A stretch of 64,000 nucleotides of DNA, taken from contig NZ_BAABHD010000010.1 in the NCBI RefSeq assembly GCF_039541915.1, positions 108,361-172,360 of the forward strand, written 5' to 3'. This document shows positions 9,186 through 18,925 of the stretch, one piece after another. Source of the stretch: Nibrella saemangeumensis. GTDB taxonomy: Bacteria > Bacteroidota > Bacteroidia > Cytophagales > Spirosomataceae. Numbering within the stretch: the stretch's first letter is position 1; each line of letters begins with the position of its first letter. Below the pieces are notes generated by a model, which ran no database searches, was not told the origin of the DNA, and saw nothing but the letters and a program-made list of their open reading frames with translations. The position numbers and the translations under genes were made by a program.

Positions 9186-11884
9186 GCAAGTCTACTCATA
9201 AAATGCCCCAACCCCCACGTTCGGCCGACCGACTGCTGGAATGGTTTTGTGCTCCGCACCTGCTGGAAGCCCTACAGGGAGATCTTCACGAGGAGTTTGC
9301 CTACCAGGTTGAACGCGTTGGTGAGCGAAGAGCCCGCTGGCGTTACTGGTTGGATGTGCTGGGGTTTGTTCGGCCCTTTGCCATCAAGCGTAAACGAAAC
9401 GAATATCCACAACCATTTCTCCTTAATCCTGCCATGCTTCAAAATTATCTGAGAACAGCTTTCCGAAATCTTGCCAAACATCGGGTTAGTACGCTCATTA
9501 ACCTGTTGGGGCTTACGATAGGGGTAACAGCTTGTCTGGTAATCTATGTCATTACCAGCTTTGAGCTAAGTTTTGATACCTTTCACCCGGACAGTGAACG
9601 TATTTACCGGGTCGTAGGAAAGGCCAGAATGGGTAAGTCCATCGATGACCAGCTTATAGGGTTCATACCACGGGCAACCCCCAAAGCCATTCGGGAAGAG
9701 ATACCTGGACTGGAGACGGTGGCGGCTTTTCACAATCTAAGCTCTCACGTTCTTGTTCCCGATAGTACGCAGGAAATGAATCGTTTCGACGAAAAAACCT
9801 TGGGAACAGACCAGGCGCAAATCATCCTTGCCGAACCGCAGTACTTCGATATTTTTCGGTACGAATGGCTGGCTGGCAACCCTCAAACCGCTCTTAACGA
9901 CCCGTTTAAGGTGGTACTGTCGGAGCAAAAAGCCCGTACATATTTCGGTGATATTCCGCTTACTTCCATGCTGGGTCGGGAGGTGATCTACCGCGATTCT
10001 GTTCGGACGACGGTGAGCGGCATTGTGAAGGAATGGACGCTCAACACCGATTTTACCTTTACCGACTTTATTTCGGCCGCCACCATTCGCGCTAGTTTAC
10101 TTAAGCGGGAAATCAACCTCGATGAGTGGAATGATATCTGGTCGGCTTCGCAAGTATTTGTGAAGCTGGATAAAGGTGCCGTGCCCTCCGATGTTAACGC
10201 CCGGTTATTTGCCTTTTCCCAAAAACATTTTGGACCAAAGCAGGGAACTGGAGACTTCCGTATCGTACCAGTACTACAACCGCTCGCAGATCTTCACTTT
10301 AATGCCGCCTATCAGGATAATTATTCAAGAAAGGCACATCTGCCAACGCTCTATGGCCTAATGGGGGTGGCGGTATTCATTCTGCTCATTGCGGCCATCA
10401 ACTTTATCAACCTGGCTACTGCTCAATCGGTACATAGAACCCGGGAGGTAGGGATGCGTAAAGTGCTAGGGGGCAGTCGGATAAGCCTGCTTGCACAGTT
10501 TATCAGTGAAACGTTTATTCTGACGATACTGGCTGTTGGCATCGCCCTGTTGCTGACTAAACCGGTTCTTTCAGCTTATCAGGCGTTTATTCCCAAGGGC
10601 CTTGTATTCATGGTATTTAATCCGCCGATCCTGCTTTTCCTGCTAGCCATAATCCTAATCACTACCCTGCTCTCTGGCTTCTATCCTGCCTGGATTTTAT
10701 CGGCCCGTCAGCCCGCCCATGCGTTGAAAGGTCATTCCGGACTAATGGGTAACCAGAAAAGTTACCTGCGTCAGGGATTAATCGTTTTTCAGTTTACGGT
10801 ATCACTGGTGTTTATTATTGGAACCATCATGGTTAGTCGCCAGCTTAATTTTATACGTGATAAAGATCTGGGTTTCTCGACCGACGCCATTGTCCTGATT
10901 GATACCCCGCACGATGACAAAAGTGCAGTACTTGCGCAGAAAATCAGGCAGCTTTCCGGTATTGACCGGGTGGCTATGCAATGGTTTCCGCCGATGGGAG
11001 AGGGCTATATGCTCACAAAACTTAAGTACAAGGGCGCTACGGAAATCGAAACCGACGTATCGGCTAAGGTTGGCGACGAAAACTTCATTCCGCTTTATCA
11101 ACTGCGGTTAGTTGCCGGGCGTAACTTTATGCCCACCGATACACTTCGGGAACTAATCATAAACCAGACCTATGCCAAAGCGCTCGGCTTTAAGCAACCC
11201 GCCGAGGCAGTCGGTAAACTCTTAAATTTCAACGGTAAAGATTACCCTATTGCTGGGGTGGTCGCCGACTTTCACGAGGAAACACTACACCGGCCCATTC
11301 AGTCTACCTTCATCGCCTACATTCCGAACTTATCGAGGAACATAGCTGTGAAGCTGACCACCAAAGGCCGGCAGCTAAGCGACGCCAAGATTACCTTAGC
11401 CGCCATTGAAAAAGCCTGGCAAGCCGTATATCCTGACGAGAAGTTTGCGTTTACTTTTCTCGATGATTCGATTGCCCGCTTGTATGAGAAGGATCAGAAA
11501 ACGTCTCAACTCGTTAACACCGCGACCGCCGTTGCTATCCTGATTTCGTGCATGGGCCTGTTTGGACTGGCTATATTCACGGCTGAGCAGCGGACCAAAG
11601 AGATCGGTATCCGCAAGGTGCTGGGGGCGTCAGTTGCGAGCCTCGTTACCTTACTATCGGCTGATTTTGTCAAGTTGGTTGTCGTCGCCATTGGTATTGC
11701 CTCGCCCATTGCCTGGTACGCGACCGACCAATGGCTGCAGGACTTTGCCTACAAGGTAAACATTGAGTGGTGGGTGTTCGCGCTGGCGGGGCTGCTGGCA
11801 ACGGGTATTGCCTTGCTCACCGTCAGCTTCCAGAGTATCCGGGCCGCGCTGACAAACCCGGTGAAGAGTTTAAGGAGTGAGTAA
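9182..11884 (+). CDS. FtsX/MacB-like ABC transporter permease with PadR-associated N-terminal prefix
   Basis: 900 residues. The first 80 form a soluble prefix (RLLEWFCAPHLLEALQGDL and RARWRYWLDVLGFVRPFAI), typical of permeases encoded next to PadR. The remainder is a tandem FtsX-type permease: a first membrane segment near residue 105, a MacB-like periplasmic domain, a three-helix FtsX block near 395-515, then a second periplasmic domain and FtsX block ending in ALTNPVKSLRSE. TKEIGIRKVLGAS is the classical coupling-region motif. No ATPase gene lies beside it, so it is an orphan permease that must borrow an ATPase from elsewhere. Export of a peptide or drug is possible but unproven. Confidence 0.88.
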   Translation: MSKSTHKMPQPPRSADRLLEWFCAPHLLEALQGDLHEEFAYQVERVGERRARWRYWLDVLGFVRPFAIKRKRNEYPQPFLLNPAMLQNYLRTAFRNLAKHRVSTLINLLGLTIGVTACLVIYVITSFELSFDTFHPDSERIYRVVGKARMGKSIDDQLIGFIPRATPKAIREEIPGLETVAAFHNLSSHVLVPDSTQEMNRFDEKTLGTDQAQIILAEPQYFDIFRYEWLAGNPQTALNDPFKVVLSEQKARTYFGDIPLTSMLGREVIYRDSVRTTVSGIVKEWTLNTDFTFTDFISAATIRASLLKREINLDEWNDIWSASQVFVKLDKGAVPSDVNARLFAFSQKHFGPKQGTGDFRIVPVLQPLADLHFNAAYQDNYSRKAHLPTLYGLMGVAVFILLIAAINFINLATAQSVHRTREVGMRKVLGGSRISLLAQFISETFILTILAVGIALLLTKPVLSAYQAFIPKGLVFMVFNPPILLFLLAIILITTLLSGFYPAWILSARQPAHALKGHSGLMGNQKSYLRQGLIVFQFTVSLVFIIGTIMVSRQLNFIRDKDLGFSTDAIVLIDTPHDDKSAVLAQKIRQLSGIDRVAMQWFPPMGEGYMLTKLKYKGATEIETDVSAKVGDENFIPLYQLRLVAGRNFMPTDTLRELIINQTYAKALGFKQPAEAVGKLLNFNGKDYPIAGVVADFHEETLHRPIQSTFIAYIPNLSRNIAVKLTTKGRQLSDAKITLAAIEKAWQAVYPDEKFAFTFLDDSIARLYEKDQKTSQLVNTATAVAILISCMGLFGLAIFTAEQRTKEIGIRKVLGASVASLVTLLSADFVKLVVVAIGIASPIAWYATDQWLQDFAYKVNIEWWVFALAGLLATGIALLTVSFQSIRAALTNPVKSLRSE

Positions 11885-11931
11885 ATTCGAGTTGGGGCAA
11901 CTTACTCGAATCAAGAATAACAAAATTCGCC

Positions 11932-14610
11932 ATGACTCGCACCGGAACGCCCGAACCCCGCCATGAGCCTCCACGCGTAGCCGACCGGCTGCTGGAATGG
12001 TTTGTGGCTCCGCACCTGCTGGAAGCCTTACAGGGTGATTTGCACGAAGAGTTTGCCTATCAGGTCGACCTGATAGGTACACGCCGGGCCCGATGGCGCT
12101 ACTGGCGGGATGTGCTGGGGTTTGTCCGGCCCTTTGCTATCCGGCGTAAACAAGCTGACTATCCATACCTAAATTTTACCGATATGCTACGCAATTATGT
12201 CAAAATCGCCTTCCGGCATCTCTGGAAAAGTAAAGAATATGCCACCATCAACGTGGTGGGTTTGGGCGCAGCCTTCTGTATCAGCGTCTTTCTGTTCCTG
12301 ACGGCCTATCTGCAACTGACCTACGATTCGTTCCATGAGGACGCAGACCGTATTTTCAAGGTGTATTCCTTTGCCAACGATCCGGAACAACCTACCAAAA
12401 CGGGGGCAATGCCTCTGCCTCTGCAACCGGCCCTGAAAGCCGAGTTCCCCGAACTGGAGGCCGTCACCCGTGTATTGACCATAAAGAATTCGGCAGAGTA
12501 CGACGGAAAGTACCTCGACAAAATTGTCACGGCGGTTGATCCGGATTTTCTGACGCTATTCTCTTTTCCACTTATAAAGGGTACCCGGGAAACCGCCCTG
12601 AGCGAGTTGAGCAGCGTGGTGTTGAGCGAGCGTATGGCCGAAAATATCTTTGGGCGTAGCGAACCCATGGGTAAACACATTCGCATCCACAGCAACGGCC
12701 AGCCGAAAGAGTATATAGTTACCGGTATTGCCAGGGAGGCACCGACTAACTCAACCATTCATTTTGATGCACTGATCCGCATCGAAAACCTACCCGCTTA
12801 CGCTGGTAGCAAAGCTAACTGGAGCGATAATTCATACCCGGTTTTTGTAAAGACGGCAGCGAACGTAGACCAGTCTGCTCTGGAAGAGCGGTTCAAAGCG
12901 TTCACTGCCAAATACTTTCCTGACCGGCAGAAAGAACTGAAATCCAAAGGGGCACGGCCAGACTCCTGTGGCGATGTATTCGCGCTACGTCTGGATAAAC
13001 TAACTGATATTCACTTTGACCGGAAGTCGGCGGATCAGAAAGGTACGCCGGTGGCGGTGGTCTATGTGCTGCTGGGTATGGTAGCCTTCATTCTGCTGAT
13101 TGCCTGCATCAACTTCATCAACCTGAGTATAGCCCGCTCCTTCAAACGCGCCCGGGAAGTTGGGGTTCGTAAATCGCTGGGAGCGCTTCGAGGAGAGTTG
13201 TTTGTTCAGATCTGGGGAGAGTCGACGCTGATTTGTTTTTTTGGTTTCGCGCTGGGGGCGTTGCTGGCTTACTTATTCCTGCCGGCTTTTAATGCCGTGT
13301 TCGGAGCCAAACTGGATTTAGCTTACGCCCTTCAACCAGGATTTATCGGACTGATTATCGGTCTTTTTATCTTGGTCACCTTGCTGGCCGGCGGCTACCC
13401 AGCCTGGCAGATGGCGAAATTAAATACCGTGGAGGTACTGAAAGGCAAAGTGTCTATGAAACGGCCCGGCGTGTTGCGGAATGCGCTTATCGTTACGCAA
13501 TTCAGCCTGTCGAGCCTGCTCATCTGCTGTACCGTTGTCGCCATGCAGCAGGTCAATCATCTACAGCGAAGCCCGGTAGGGTTTGATACCGAACAGATTA
13601 TCAGCATTCCGGTTGGTGAGCAGGTAAACGGGCGGCAGGTGTTGCAGCGCTTACGCAACCGACTGGCTAATGATCCCGCGGTGCTGACCATTACGGGTGC
13701 GGGTGTCAATCTGGGCAGGGGTAAAGACCGGGTAATGTCGCGCTCGGTGCTCGGCTTCACCTACAAGGGCCGGCAAGTCTCTACCGATATGCTGCTGGTT
13801 GATTACGATTATTTCAAAACACTCAACATCAACATGCTGGCCGGACGGGATTTCAGCCCGGCGTATCCTGCCGATTCCGCCAATCGGATAATTGTGACCG
13901 AAAGCATGGCCAAACTGATCGGCGAAAAAAATCTGGTTGGTACCCTGCTGGGCGACGACTCAGATACGACCGGCACCAAATCGCAGATCATTGGCGTTGT
14001 GTCCGATTTTCAACTGTACTCGGTGGCCGACAAAGCCCGGCCGATTACCATACATCTCTCCGCCACGGAACCCATCCGGTACGTGTTTGTCCGGGTGGCA
14101 CCGAATGACCTCATGCGATCGATGGACCGGATCAAACAGGTCTGGCGTGAGGTAGCCCCCCAATCGGAGTTTATGGGTTCTTTTTTGAACGAGAACGTAG
14201 CGGAATGGTACCAGAATGAAACCCAGCTCTCTCAGATATTCAGCCTGGCTGCCGGCATTGCTATTCTGCTGTCCTTCATCGGTTTGTTTGCCGTTGCGAT
14301 TCTGGTCATTGAACAACGTACCAAGGAAATTGGAATTCGTAAAATACTAGGGTCGAGTATCTTCGGTATTGTTCTGCTGCTGTCGCGGGACTTTGTTAAA
14401 CTGGTACTGATCGCCTTAGCTATTGCATTACCACTCGCTGGCTTTGGCCTGCAGCAATGGCTGAATAATTACGCTGTTCGCATCGAACTCAGTGGCTGGG
14501 TCTTTGCCGGTGTGGGGCTGGCGGCTATCCTGATTGCGCTGCTATCCGTCAGTTTCCAGACCGTAAAAGCGGCCCTGGCGAACCCCGTGAAGAGCTTACG
14601 TAGTGAGTGA
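11932..14610 (+). CDS. Second FtsX/MacB-like ABC transporter permease, paralogue of the first
   Basis: 892 residues with the same plan as the preceding gene. The prefix domain is nearly identical (LLEWFVAPHLLEALQGDLHE, then RYWRDVLGFVRPFAIRRKQ), and the same four-residue-matching C-terminus ALANPVKSLRSE is present. The middle parts differ much more, including the periplasmic domains. It follows the first permease by 47 bases on the same strand and is likely cotranscribed. The strong conservation of the prefix and ends against divergent middles suggests that the ends interact with a shared partner, perhaps the missing ATPase or PadR-related factor. Confidence 0.87.
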   Translation: MTRTGTPEPRHEPPRVADRLLEWFVAPHLLEALQGDLHEEFAYQVDLIGTRRARWRYWRDVLGFVRPFAIRRKQADYPYLNFTDMLRNYVKIAFRHLWKSKEYATINVVGLGAAFCISVFLFLTAYLQLTYDSFHEDADRIFKVYSFANDPEQPTKTGAMPLPLQPALKAEFPELEAVTRVLTIKNSAEYDGKYLDKIVTAVDPDFLTLFSFPLIKGTRETALSELSSVVLSERMAENIFGRSEPMGKHIRIHSNGQPKEYIVTGIAREAPTNSTIHFDALIRIENLPAYAGSKANWSDNSYPVFVKTAANVDQSALEERFKAFTAKYFPDRQKELKSKGARPDSCGDVFALRLDKLTDIHFDRKSADQKGTPVAVVYVLLGMVAFILLIACINFINLSIARSFKRAREVGVRKSLGALRGELFVQIWGESTLICFFGFALGALLAYLFLPAFNAVFGAKLDLAYALQPGFIGLIIGLFILVTLLAGGYPAWQMAKLNTVEVLKGKVSMKRPGVLRNALIVTQFSLSSLLICCTVVAMQQVNHLQRSPVGFDTEQIISIPVGEQVNGRQVLQRLRNRLANDPAVLTITGAGVNLGRGKDRVMSRSVLGFTYKGRQVSTDMLLVDYDYFKTLNINMLAGRDFSPAYPADSANRIIVTESMAKLIGEKNLVGTLLGDDSDTTGTKSQIIGVVSDFQLYSVADKARPITIHLSATEPIRYVFVRVAPNDLMRSMDRIKQVWREVAPQSEFMGSFLNENVAEWYQNETQLSQIFSLAAGIAILLSFIGLFAVAILVIEQRTKEIGIRKILGSSIFGIVLLLSRDFVKLVLIALAIALPLAGFGLQQWLNNYAVRIELSGWVFAGVGLAAILIALLSVSFQTVKAALANPVKSLRSE

Positions 14611-14784
14611 TAGGTATCCTGTTCGAAGTAAGGCTAGCGGTATAACGTGTAGTTTTATCCTGCCAGCTTTTGTAAACGATGATATGTAAATGTATCGTAA
14701 AGGTTCGTTTACTTATTATACGGTATACGTTAGTACTAGACCTATTTCACATATTTGGGCTGACATCTCAACTATGTGAAAGCG

Positions 14785-16320
14785 ATGCAGAAGAAACATT
14801 TACTTTTTATTAGCCTACTGGCTGTACTGTCCCAATTCACAGCAACAGCCCAGCCGCAACCCGCCAAACCCCGTACCATTATTACCACCGATGGTGAAGC
14901 CGACGACGTTAACTCGTTTATCCGGCTCCTGCTCTACAGCAACGAACTGGATATTGTAGGACTGGTGTACAGCAGTTCGCAGTGGCATTACGCCGGCGAT
15001 GGCAACGGTACAGCGTTTACCTCCGAAATGCCGAATACCGCCAAGCTCTATGGTGAGCGGACCGAGCTGCGGTGGCCCGGTACCACCTGGCTGCAGGATT
15101 GCATTATGAAGTACGAGAAGGTTTACAATAACCTGGTAAAGCACGACAAGGGGTATCCGGCTCCCGATCATCTGATGGAGATGATAAAGGTCGGAAACAT
15201 TGAGTTTGAGGGAGAAATGAGCAAGACTACTGAAGGGTCAGACTTTATTAAAAAGGTCCTGCTCGACAACAATCCGGGTCCGGTATACCTGCAAATCTGG
15301 GGCGGCACCAACACCGTGGCGCGTGCCTTAAAATCCATTGAGGAAGAGTATAAGGGTAAACCCGAGTGGCCGGAAATAGCCAAAAAGGTATCTGGTAAAG
15401 CCGTTCTCTACACGATTCTCGACCAGGATGCTACGTATCGGAAATACATTGCTCCGAACTGGCCGCAGATAAAGGTCATGTATAATACCACTCAGTTCGG
15501 GAGCCTGGCCTATGGCTGGCCCAAGACCGTACCGGCCGAACTACAGGCTTCGCTGAGTGGTAAATGGTTTGCCGAAAACATAAAGTTCAAGCATGGCCCA
15601 CTGCTGGAAGGGTATTATTTATGGGGTGATGGTGAGCAGGTGCTCAATGATCAGGAGCACACGCAGGGGAGTATGGAAGAAGCCGAAAAAGCCGGACGGA
15701 GTCAGTATGACTTCCTCTCCGAAGGGGATTCACCGGCTTTTCTTTCGTTGCTCGATGTTGGCTTGCGCAGCCTGGAGAACCCGGCCTTTGGCGGGTGGGG
15801 TGGACGGCTGTTGCGCTCGCCAAAGAACAAATTCCGCTGGGAAGACGGCAAAGCTGTAGCCGATCTTAACCCCTACACCAAGCAGGAGGATACCGCCTAT
15901 CCGCAGACCCGCTGGATCAACGCCATCCAGAACGACTTTGCCGCCCGGGCCGACTGGTGCGTGCAGGACTATAAAGAAGCCAATCATCCGCCGGTGGTGA
16001 CGCTGACGCATGAACCGGACGTGCTGGTGAAGCCCGGCGGGCGGGTTAACCTCAGCGCTTCGGCCACCGACCCCGACGGGGATGCCCTCACCTACCGGTG
16101 GTGGCAGTACGAGGAGGTAGATGGGTATGAGAAGAAAATACGAATTGTGAACGCCGATAAACCGAAAGCGTATTTCTATCTACCCGAAGATGCTCCTCTC
16201 TGGCAAACGATCCATATTATTCTCGAAGTAACGGATTCCCGCACACCGGCCTTAACCCGCTACCAGCGTGTGGTTGCCAAAATTGTGAAGGAGTTGCCCA
16301 AGCCGGTAGCTGCCCGGTAA
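14785..16320 (+). CDS. DUF1593 (Sde182-type) nucleoside-hydrolase-like secreted protein
   Basis: About 511 residues from the ATG at 14785; a GTG at 14776 is an alternative start. A signal peptide (LLFISLLAVLSQFTATAQ) is followed by RTIITTDGEADDVNSFIR, which carries the Asp cluster used by nucleoside hydrolases to bind calcium and ribose. The core extends to about residue 400 and a beta-sandwich C-terminal domain (PDVLVKPGGRVNLSA, SATDPDGDALTYRWWQYEE) completes the family layout. Proteins of this family act outside the cytoplasm on cellulose-related or nucleoside-like substrates; the substrate is not known here. A weak promoter-like CATATTTG sits at 14750-14757. It ends 31 bases before a strong hairpin. 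Confidence 0.85.
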   Translation: MQKKHLLFISLLAVLSQFTATAQPQPAKPRTIITTDGEADDVNSFIRLLLYSNELDIVGLVYSSSQWHYAGDGNGTAFTSEMPNTAKLYGERTELRWPGTTWLQDCIMKYEKVYNNLVKHDKGYPAPDHLMEMIKVGNIEFEGEMSKTTEGSDFIKKVLLDNNPGPVYLQIWGGTNTVARALKSIEEEYKGKPEWPEIAKKVSGKAVLYTILDQDATYRKYIAPNWPQIKVMYNTTQFGSLAYGWPKTVPAELQASLSGKWFAENIKFKHGPLLEGYYLWGDGEQVLNDQEHTQGSMEEAEKAGRSQYDFLSEGDSPAFLSLLDVGLRSLENPAFGGWGGRLLRSPKNKFRWEDGKAVADLNPYTKQEDTAYPQTRWINAIQNDFAARADWCVQDYKEANHPPVVTLTHEPDVLVKPGGRVNLSASATDPDGDALTYRWWQYEEVDGYEKKIRIVNADKPKAYFYLPEDAPLWQTIHIILEVTDSRTPALTRYQRVVAKIVKELPKPVAAR

Positions 16321-16350
16321 CAGTGGCGTTTAATGGCTGATATGCGTACC

Positions 16351-16395
16351 TTCGCCCATCCGGCAGGCTCTTGCGGATGGGCGAAGCGCTTTTTT
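16351..16395 (+). terminator. Terminator hairpin that abuts the next start codon
   Basis: TTCGCCCATCCG at 16351-16362 pairs with CGGATGGGCGAA at 16374-16385, a perfect 12-base stem with an 11-base loop. A GCGC and a run of six T residues follow, ending at 16395. It is placed as the terminator of the DUF1593 gene, but the ATG of the membrane protein begins at 16397. Confidence 0.75.
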
Positions 16396-16396
16396 A

Positions 16397-17149
16397 ATGA
16401 ATCCATTTTTATTTAAAATTACCCTGATGCCCCTGGCGATTGGCCTGGTAACGCTGGTCAGCCGTCGGTGGGGCAACAAAGTGGGTGGACTGATTGCCAG
16501 TCTGCCGTGGGTGGCAGGGCCAATCCTGCTGTTTTTTATTCTGGAGCAGGGCAAAGCGTTTGGTATTCAGTCGGTACATGGCATCCTGACGGGCATAATT
16601 GCCTGGGTCTGCTTTACGTATACCTACGCCCGACTGGCCCCAGCCCGGCAGTGGCCGGTCACGGTATCCATTTCCTATCTGGTTTATGTGGGCGTGGCCT
16701 GGCTTATCAACTTTTTTGACATTAGCCTGCCGGTAAGTTACGGTCTGGCAATGAGTAGCGCGGTGCTGGCGCTCCGATACTTTCCAAAGGCACACCTTCG
16801 ATCGGCTCCGGTCCGGCGGCTACCTTTTGATATTCCGCTCCGGATGCTGGTGGCCACGCTGTTTGTGGTAGCGGTTACGTGGCTGGCCAACACGCTGGGA
16901 CCGGCCTGGAGCGGAATACTGACGCCCTTTCCCATTATGACCTCCGTGCTGGCAATCTTCACGCACCACCTGCAGGGCAGCGGAGCCGCCATCCTGATCC
17001 TGCGGGGGCTGCTCATTGGGGTGCTGGGCTTTACCACGTTTTTCTTTCTACAGGCATTTTTCCTCCCCGTCTTTTCGGTAGCCCTTTCGTTTTTTCTCGC
17101 GCTGCTCATCAATATGCTGATCAACGCTATTGCCAGCCGGGTATGGTGA
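16397..17149 (+). CDS. Conserved integral membrane protein of unknown function
   Basis: 250 residues with about eight hydrophobic segments and no signal peptide. I do not recognise it with certainty; it has a general likeness to GlpM/DUF3147-type membrane proteins. Two regions look like internal repeats: GGLIASLPWVAGPILLFFIL around residues 30-49 and SGILTPFPIMTSVLAIFTHH around 172-191, each a Gly/Pro-rich turn followed by a long hydrophobic helix. That suggests an old duplication. The translation start lies one base after the T tract of the preceding terminator; the Met at residue 11 would be an alternative. It is followed by the symporter gene after 95 bases. Confidence 0.65.
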   Translation: MNPFLFKITLMPLAIGLVTLVSRRWGNKVGGLIASLPWVAGPILLFFILEQGKAFGIQSVHGILTGIIAWVCFTYTYARLAPARQWPVTVSISYLVYVGVAWLINFFDISLPVSYGLAMSSAVLALRYFPKAHLRSAPVRRLPFDIPLRMLVATLFVVAVTWLANTLGPAWSGILTPFPIMTSVLAIFTHHLQGSGAAILILRGLLIGVLGFTTFFFLQAFFLPVFSVALSFFLALLINMLINAIASRVW

Positions 17150-17244
17150 CGGGCCGGAAGTCTTTCCTCAATTATTTATAAAGAGAGTGGATTATCAGAT
17201 TAATCTTTTGTACGTAATTTCGGACCCCAAAGAAAATATATGCT

Positions 17245-18861
17245 ATGAATCAATTTTCTACCCTTGACTGGGTTGTTATCGGAGCCTATTTCCTAATACT
17301 AACCGCTGTTGCCGTTTGGGTTGTAACCCGCAAACAATCAAACACTGAAGATTACTTCCTTGCTGGTCGAAACCTGGGCTGGTTTGTAGTCGGCGCGTCT
17401 ATTTTTGCCTCAAACATTGGGTCCGAACACGTAGTGGGACTGGCCGGAGCCGGAGCCGGAGGAAAAATCCCCATGCTCATTTACGAGCTCCATGCCTGGC
17501 TGGTGATTACCCTGGGCTGGGTGTTTCTGCCGTTTTATTACCGTAGCGGGGTATTTACCATGCCCGAGTTTCTGGAACGCCGGTTCAACGCGAGTACCCG
17601 CTGGTTCCTGAGTATCTTTTCGTTGCTGGCTTACGTCCTCACCAAAGTGTCGGTAACGGTCTACGCCGGTGGTATTGTGATCTCGTCGCTACTGAACATC
17701 GATTTCTGGTTTGGCGCGCTGATTACCGTTATCTTAACGGGTATCTACACGGTTCTTGGGGGGATGCGGGCGGTAGCTTATACGGAAGCTATTCAGACCG
17801 TGATTCTGGTGATTGGCGCGGCTACGCTGACGATCGTCGGGGTGCAGTCGGCCGGTGGCTGGAGCGGGGTGAAGGAGGCCTTACCCGCTGGTTACCTGAA
17901 TATGTGGCGGCCCAATTCCGATCCGGATTTTCCGTGGTTACCGCTGGTGCTGACCAGCACCATTGTCGGTACGTGGTACTGGTGTACCGATCAGTACATT
18001 GTGCAGCGGGTGTTGGCAGCCCGGAATATTCAGCAGGGCCGGCGCGGTACCATCTTCGGTGGTCTGCTGAAACTGCTGCCGATATTTCTTTTTCTGATAC
18101 CCGGTATTGTGGCGCTGGCGCTGAAGAATAAAGGTGAGCTGAGCTGGGATTCACCCGACCAGGCCTTTGCATCGCTGCTAATGAACAAAATGCCGGCTGG
18201 TTTGCGGGGGCTGGTCGCGGCTGGTCTGATGGCCGCGCTGATGAGCTCGCTGGCGTCGATTTTTAATTCCTGTTCTACCCTGTTTACCGTTGATATTTAC
18301 AAAAAGCTGCGTCCGGATGCGCCGGAATCGCGACTAGTGAATGTAGGCCGGGTAGCTACGGGTTTTGTTGTGCTCCTGGGTATTGCCTGGATTCCCATCA
18401 TGCAGAATATCTCGGGCGTGCTGTACGAGTATCTGCAATCAGTGCAGTCGTATATTGCTCCGCCCATTACGGCGGTGTTTCTGCTGGGCATCTTCTTCAA
18501 GCGAATCAACAGCCAGGGCGCTATGGCAACGCTGATCATTGGTCTGCTGGTGGCAGCTGTGCGACTGGTTTCAGAACTGAGCCGCAGCTCCCTGGATCCT
18601 GATGGCTTTTTGTCCGCCTTCGGCAGTATCAACTTCCTGACCTTTGCCGCCTGGTTTTTCCTGTTCTGCGTGATTGTTTGTGTAACGGTAAGTATGCTTA
18701 CTCCGGCACCAACAGAGGAGCAGGTCAGAGGGCTGACGTTCGGGTCTTTGTCTGAGGAACAAAAAGCGGCCAACCGGGCTACCTACTCGGCCGTGGATGT
18801 GATCGGATCGCTGGTCGTTATCGCCATTGTGGTGCTGGTTATGGTGAGTTTCACGGGGTAA
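17245..18861 (+). CDS. Sodium:solute symporter (SSS family, SGLT-like)
   Basis: 538 residues with about 14 membrane segments. Family marks are DYFLAGRNLGWFVVGASIFASNIG near residues 36-60 (first part shown by the GRNLGW stretch), GGMRAVAYTEAIQT near 173, and TWYWCTDQYIVQRVLAA near 242, which is typical of the sugar-transporting branch. It imports a solute, probably a sugar or polyol, with sodium. The C-terminal loop and last helix are present, so the protein is complete. Neighbours do not settle the substrate; the SDR gene downstream could process it. Confidence 0.9.
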   Translation: MNQFSTLDWVVIGAYFLILTAVAVWVVTRKQSNTEDYFLAGRNLGWFVVGASIFASNIGSEHVVGLAGAGAGGKIPMLIYELHAWLVITLGWVFLPFYYRSGVFTMPEFLERRFNASTRWFLSIFSLLAYVLTKVSVTVYAGGIVISSLLNIDFWFGALITVILTGIYTVLGGMRAVAYTEAIQTVILVIGAATLTIVGVQSAGGWSGVKEALPAGYLNMWRPNSDPDFPWLPLVLTSTIVGTWYWCTDQYIVQRVLAARNIQQGRRGTIFGGLLKLLPIFLFLIPGIVALALKNKGELSWDSPDQAFASLLMNKMPAGLRGLVAAGLMAALMSSLASIFNSCSTLFTVDIYKKLRPDAPESRLVNVGRVATGFVVLLGIAWIPIMQNISGVLYEYLQSVQSYIAPPITAVFLLGIFFKRINSQGAMATLIIGLLVAAVRLVSELSRSSLDPDGFLSAFGSINFLTFAAWFFLFCVIVCVTVSMLTPAPTEEQVRGLTFGSLSEEQKAANRATYSAVDVIGSLVVIAIVVLVMVSFTG

Positions 18862-18925
18862 GCCATATAACCCGTAACCATACAGCAGCTTTGCGTTTCT
18901 TTGCTGAATTAAACTAGAGTTTACA

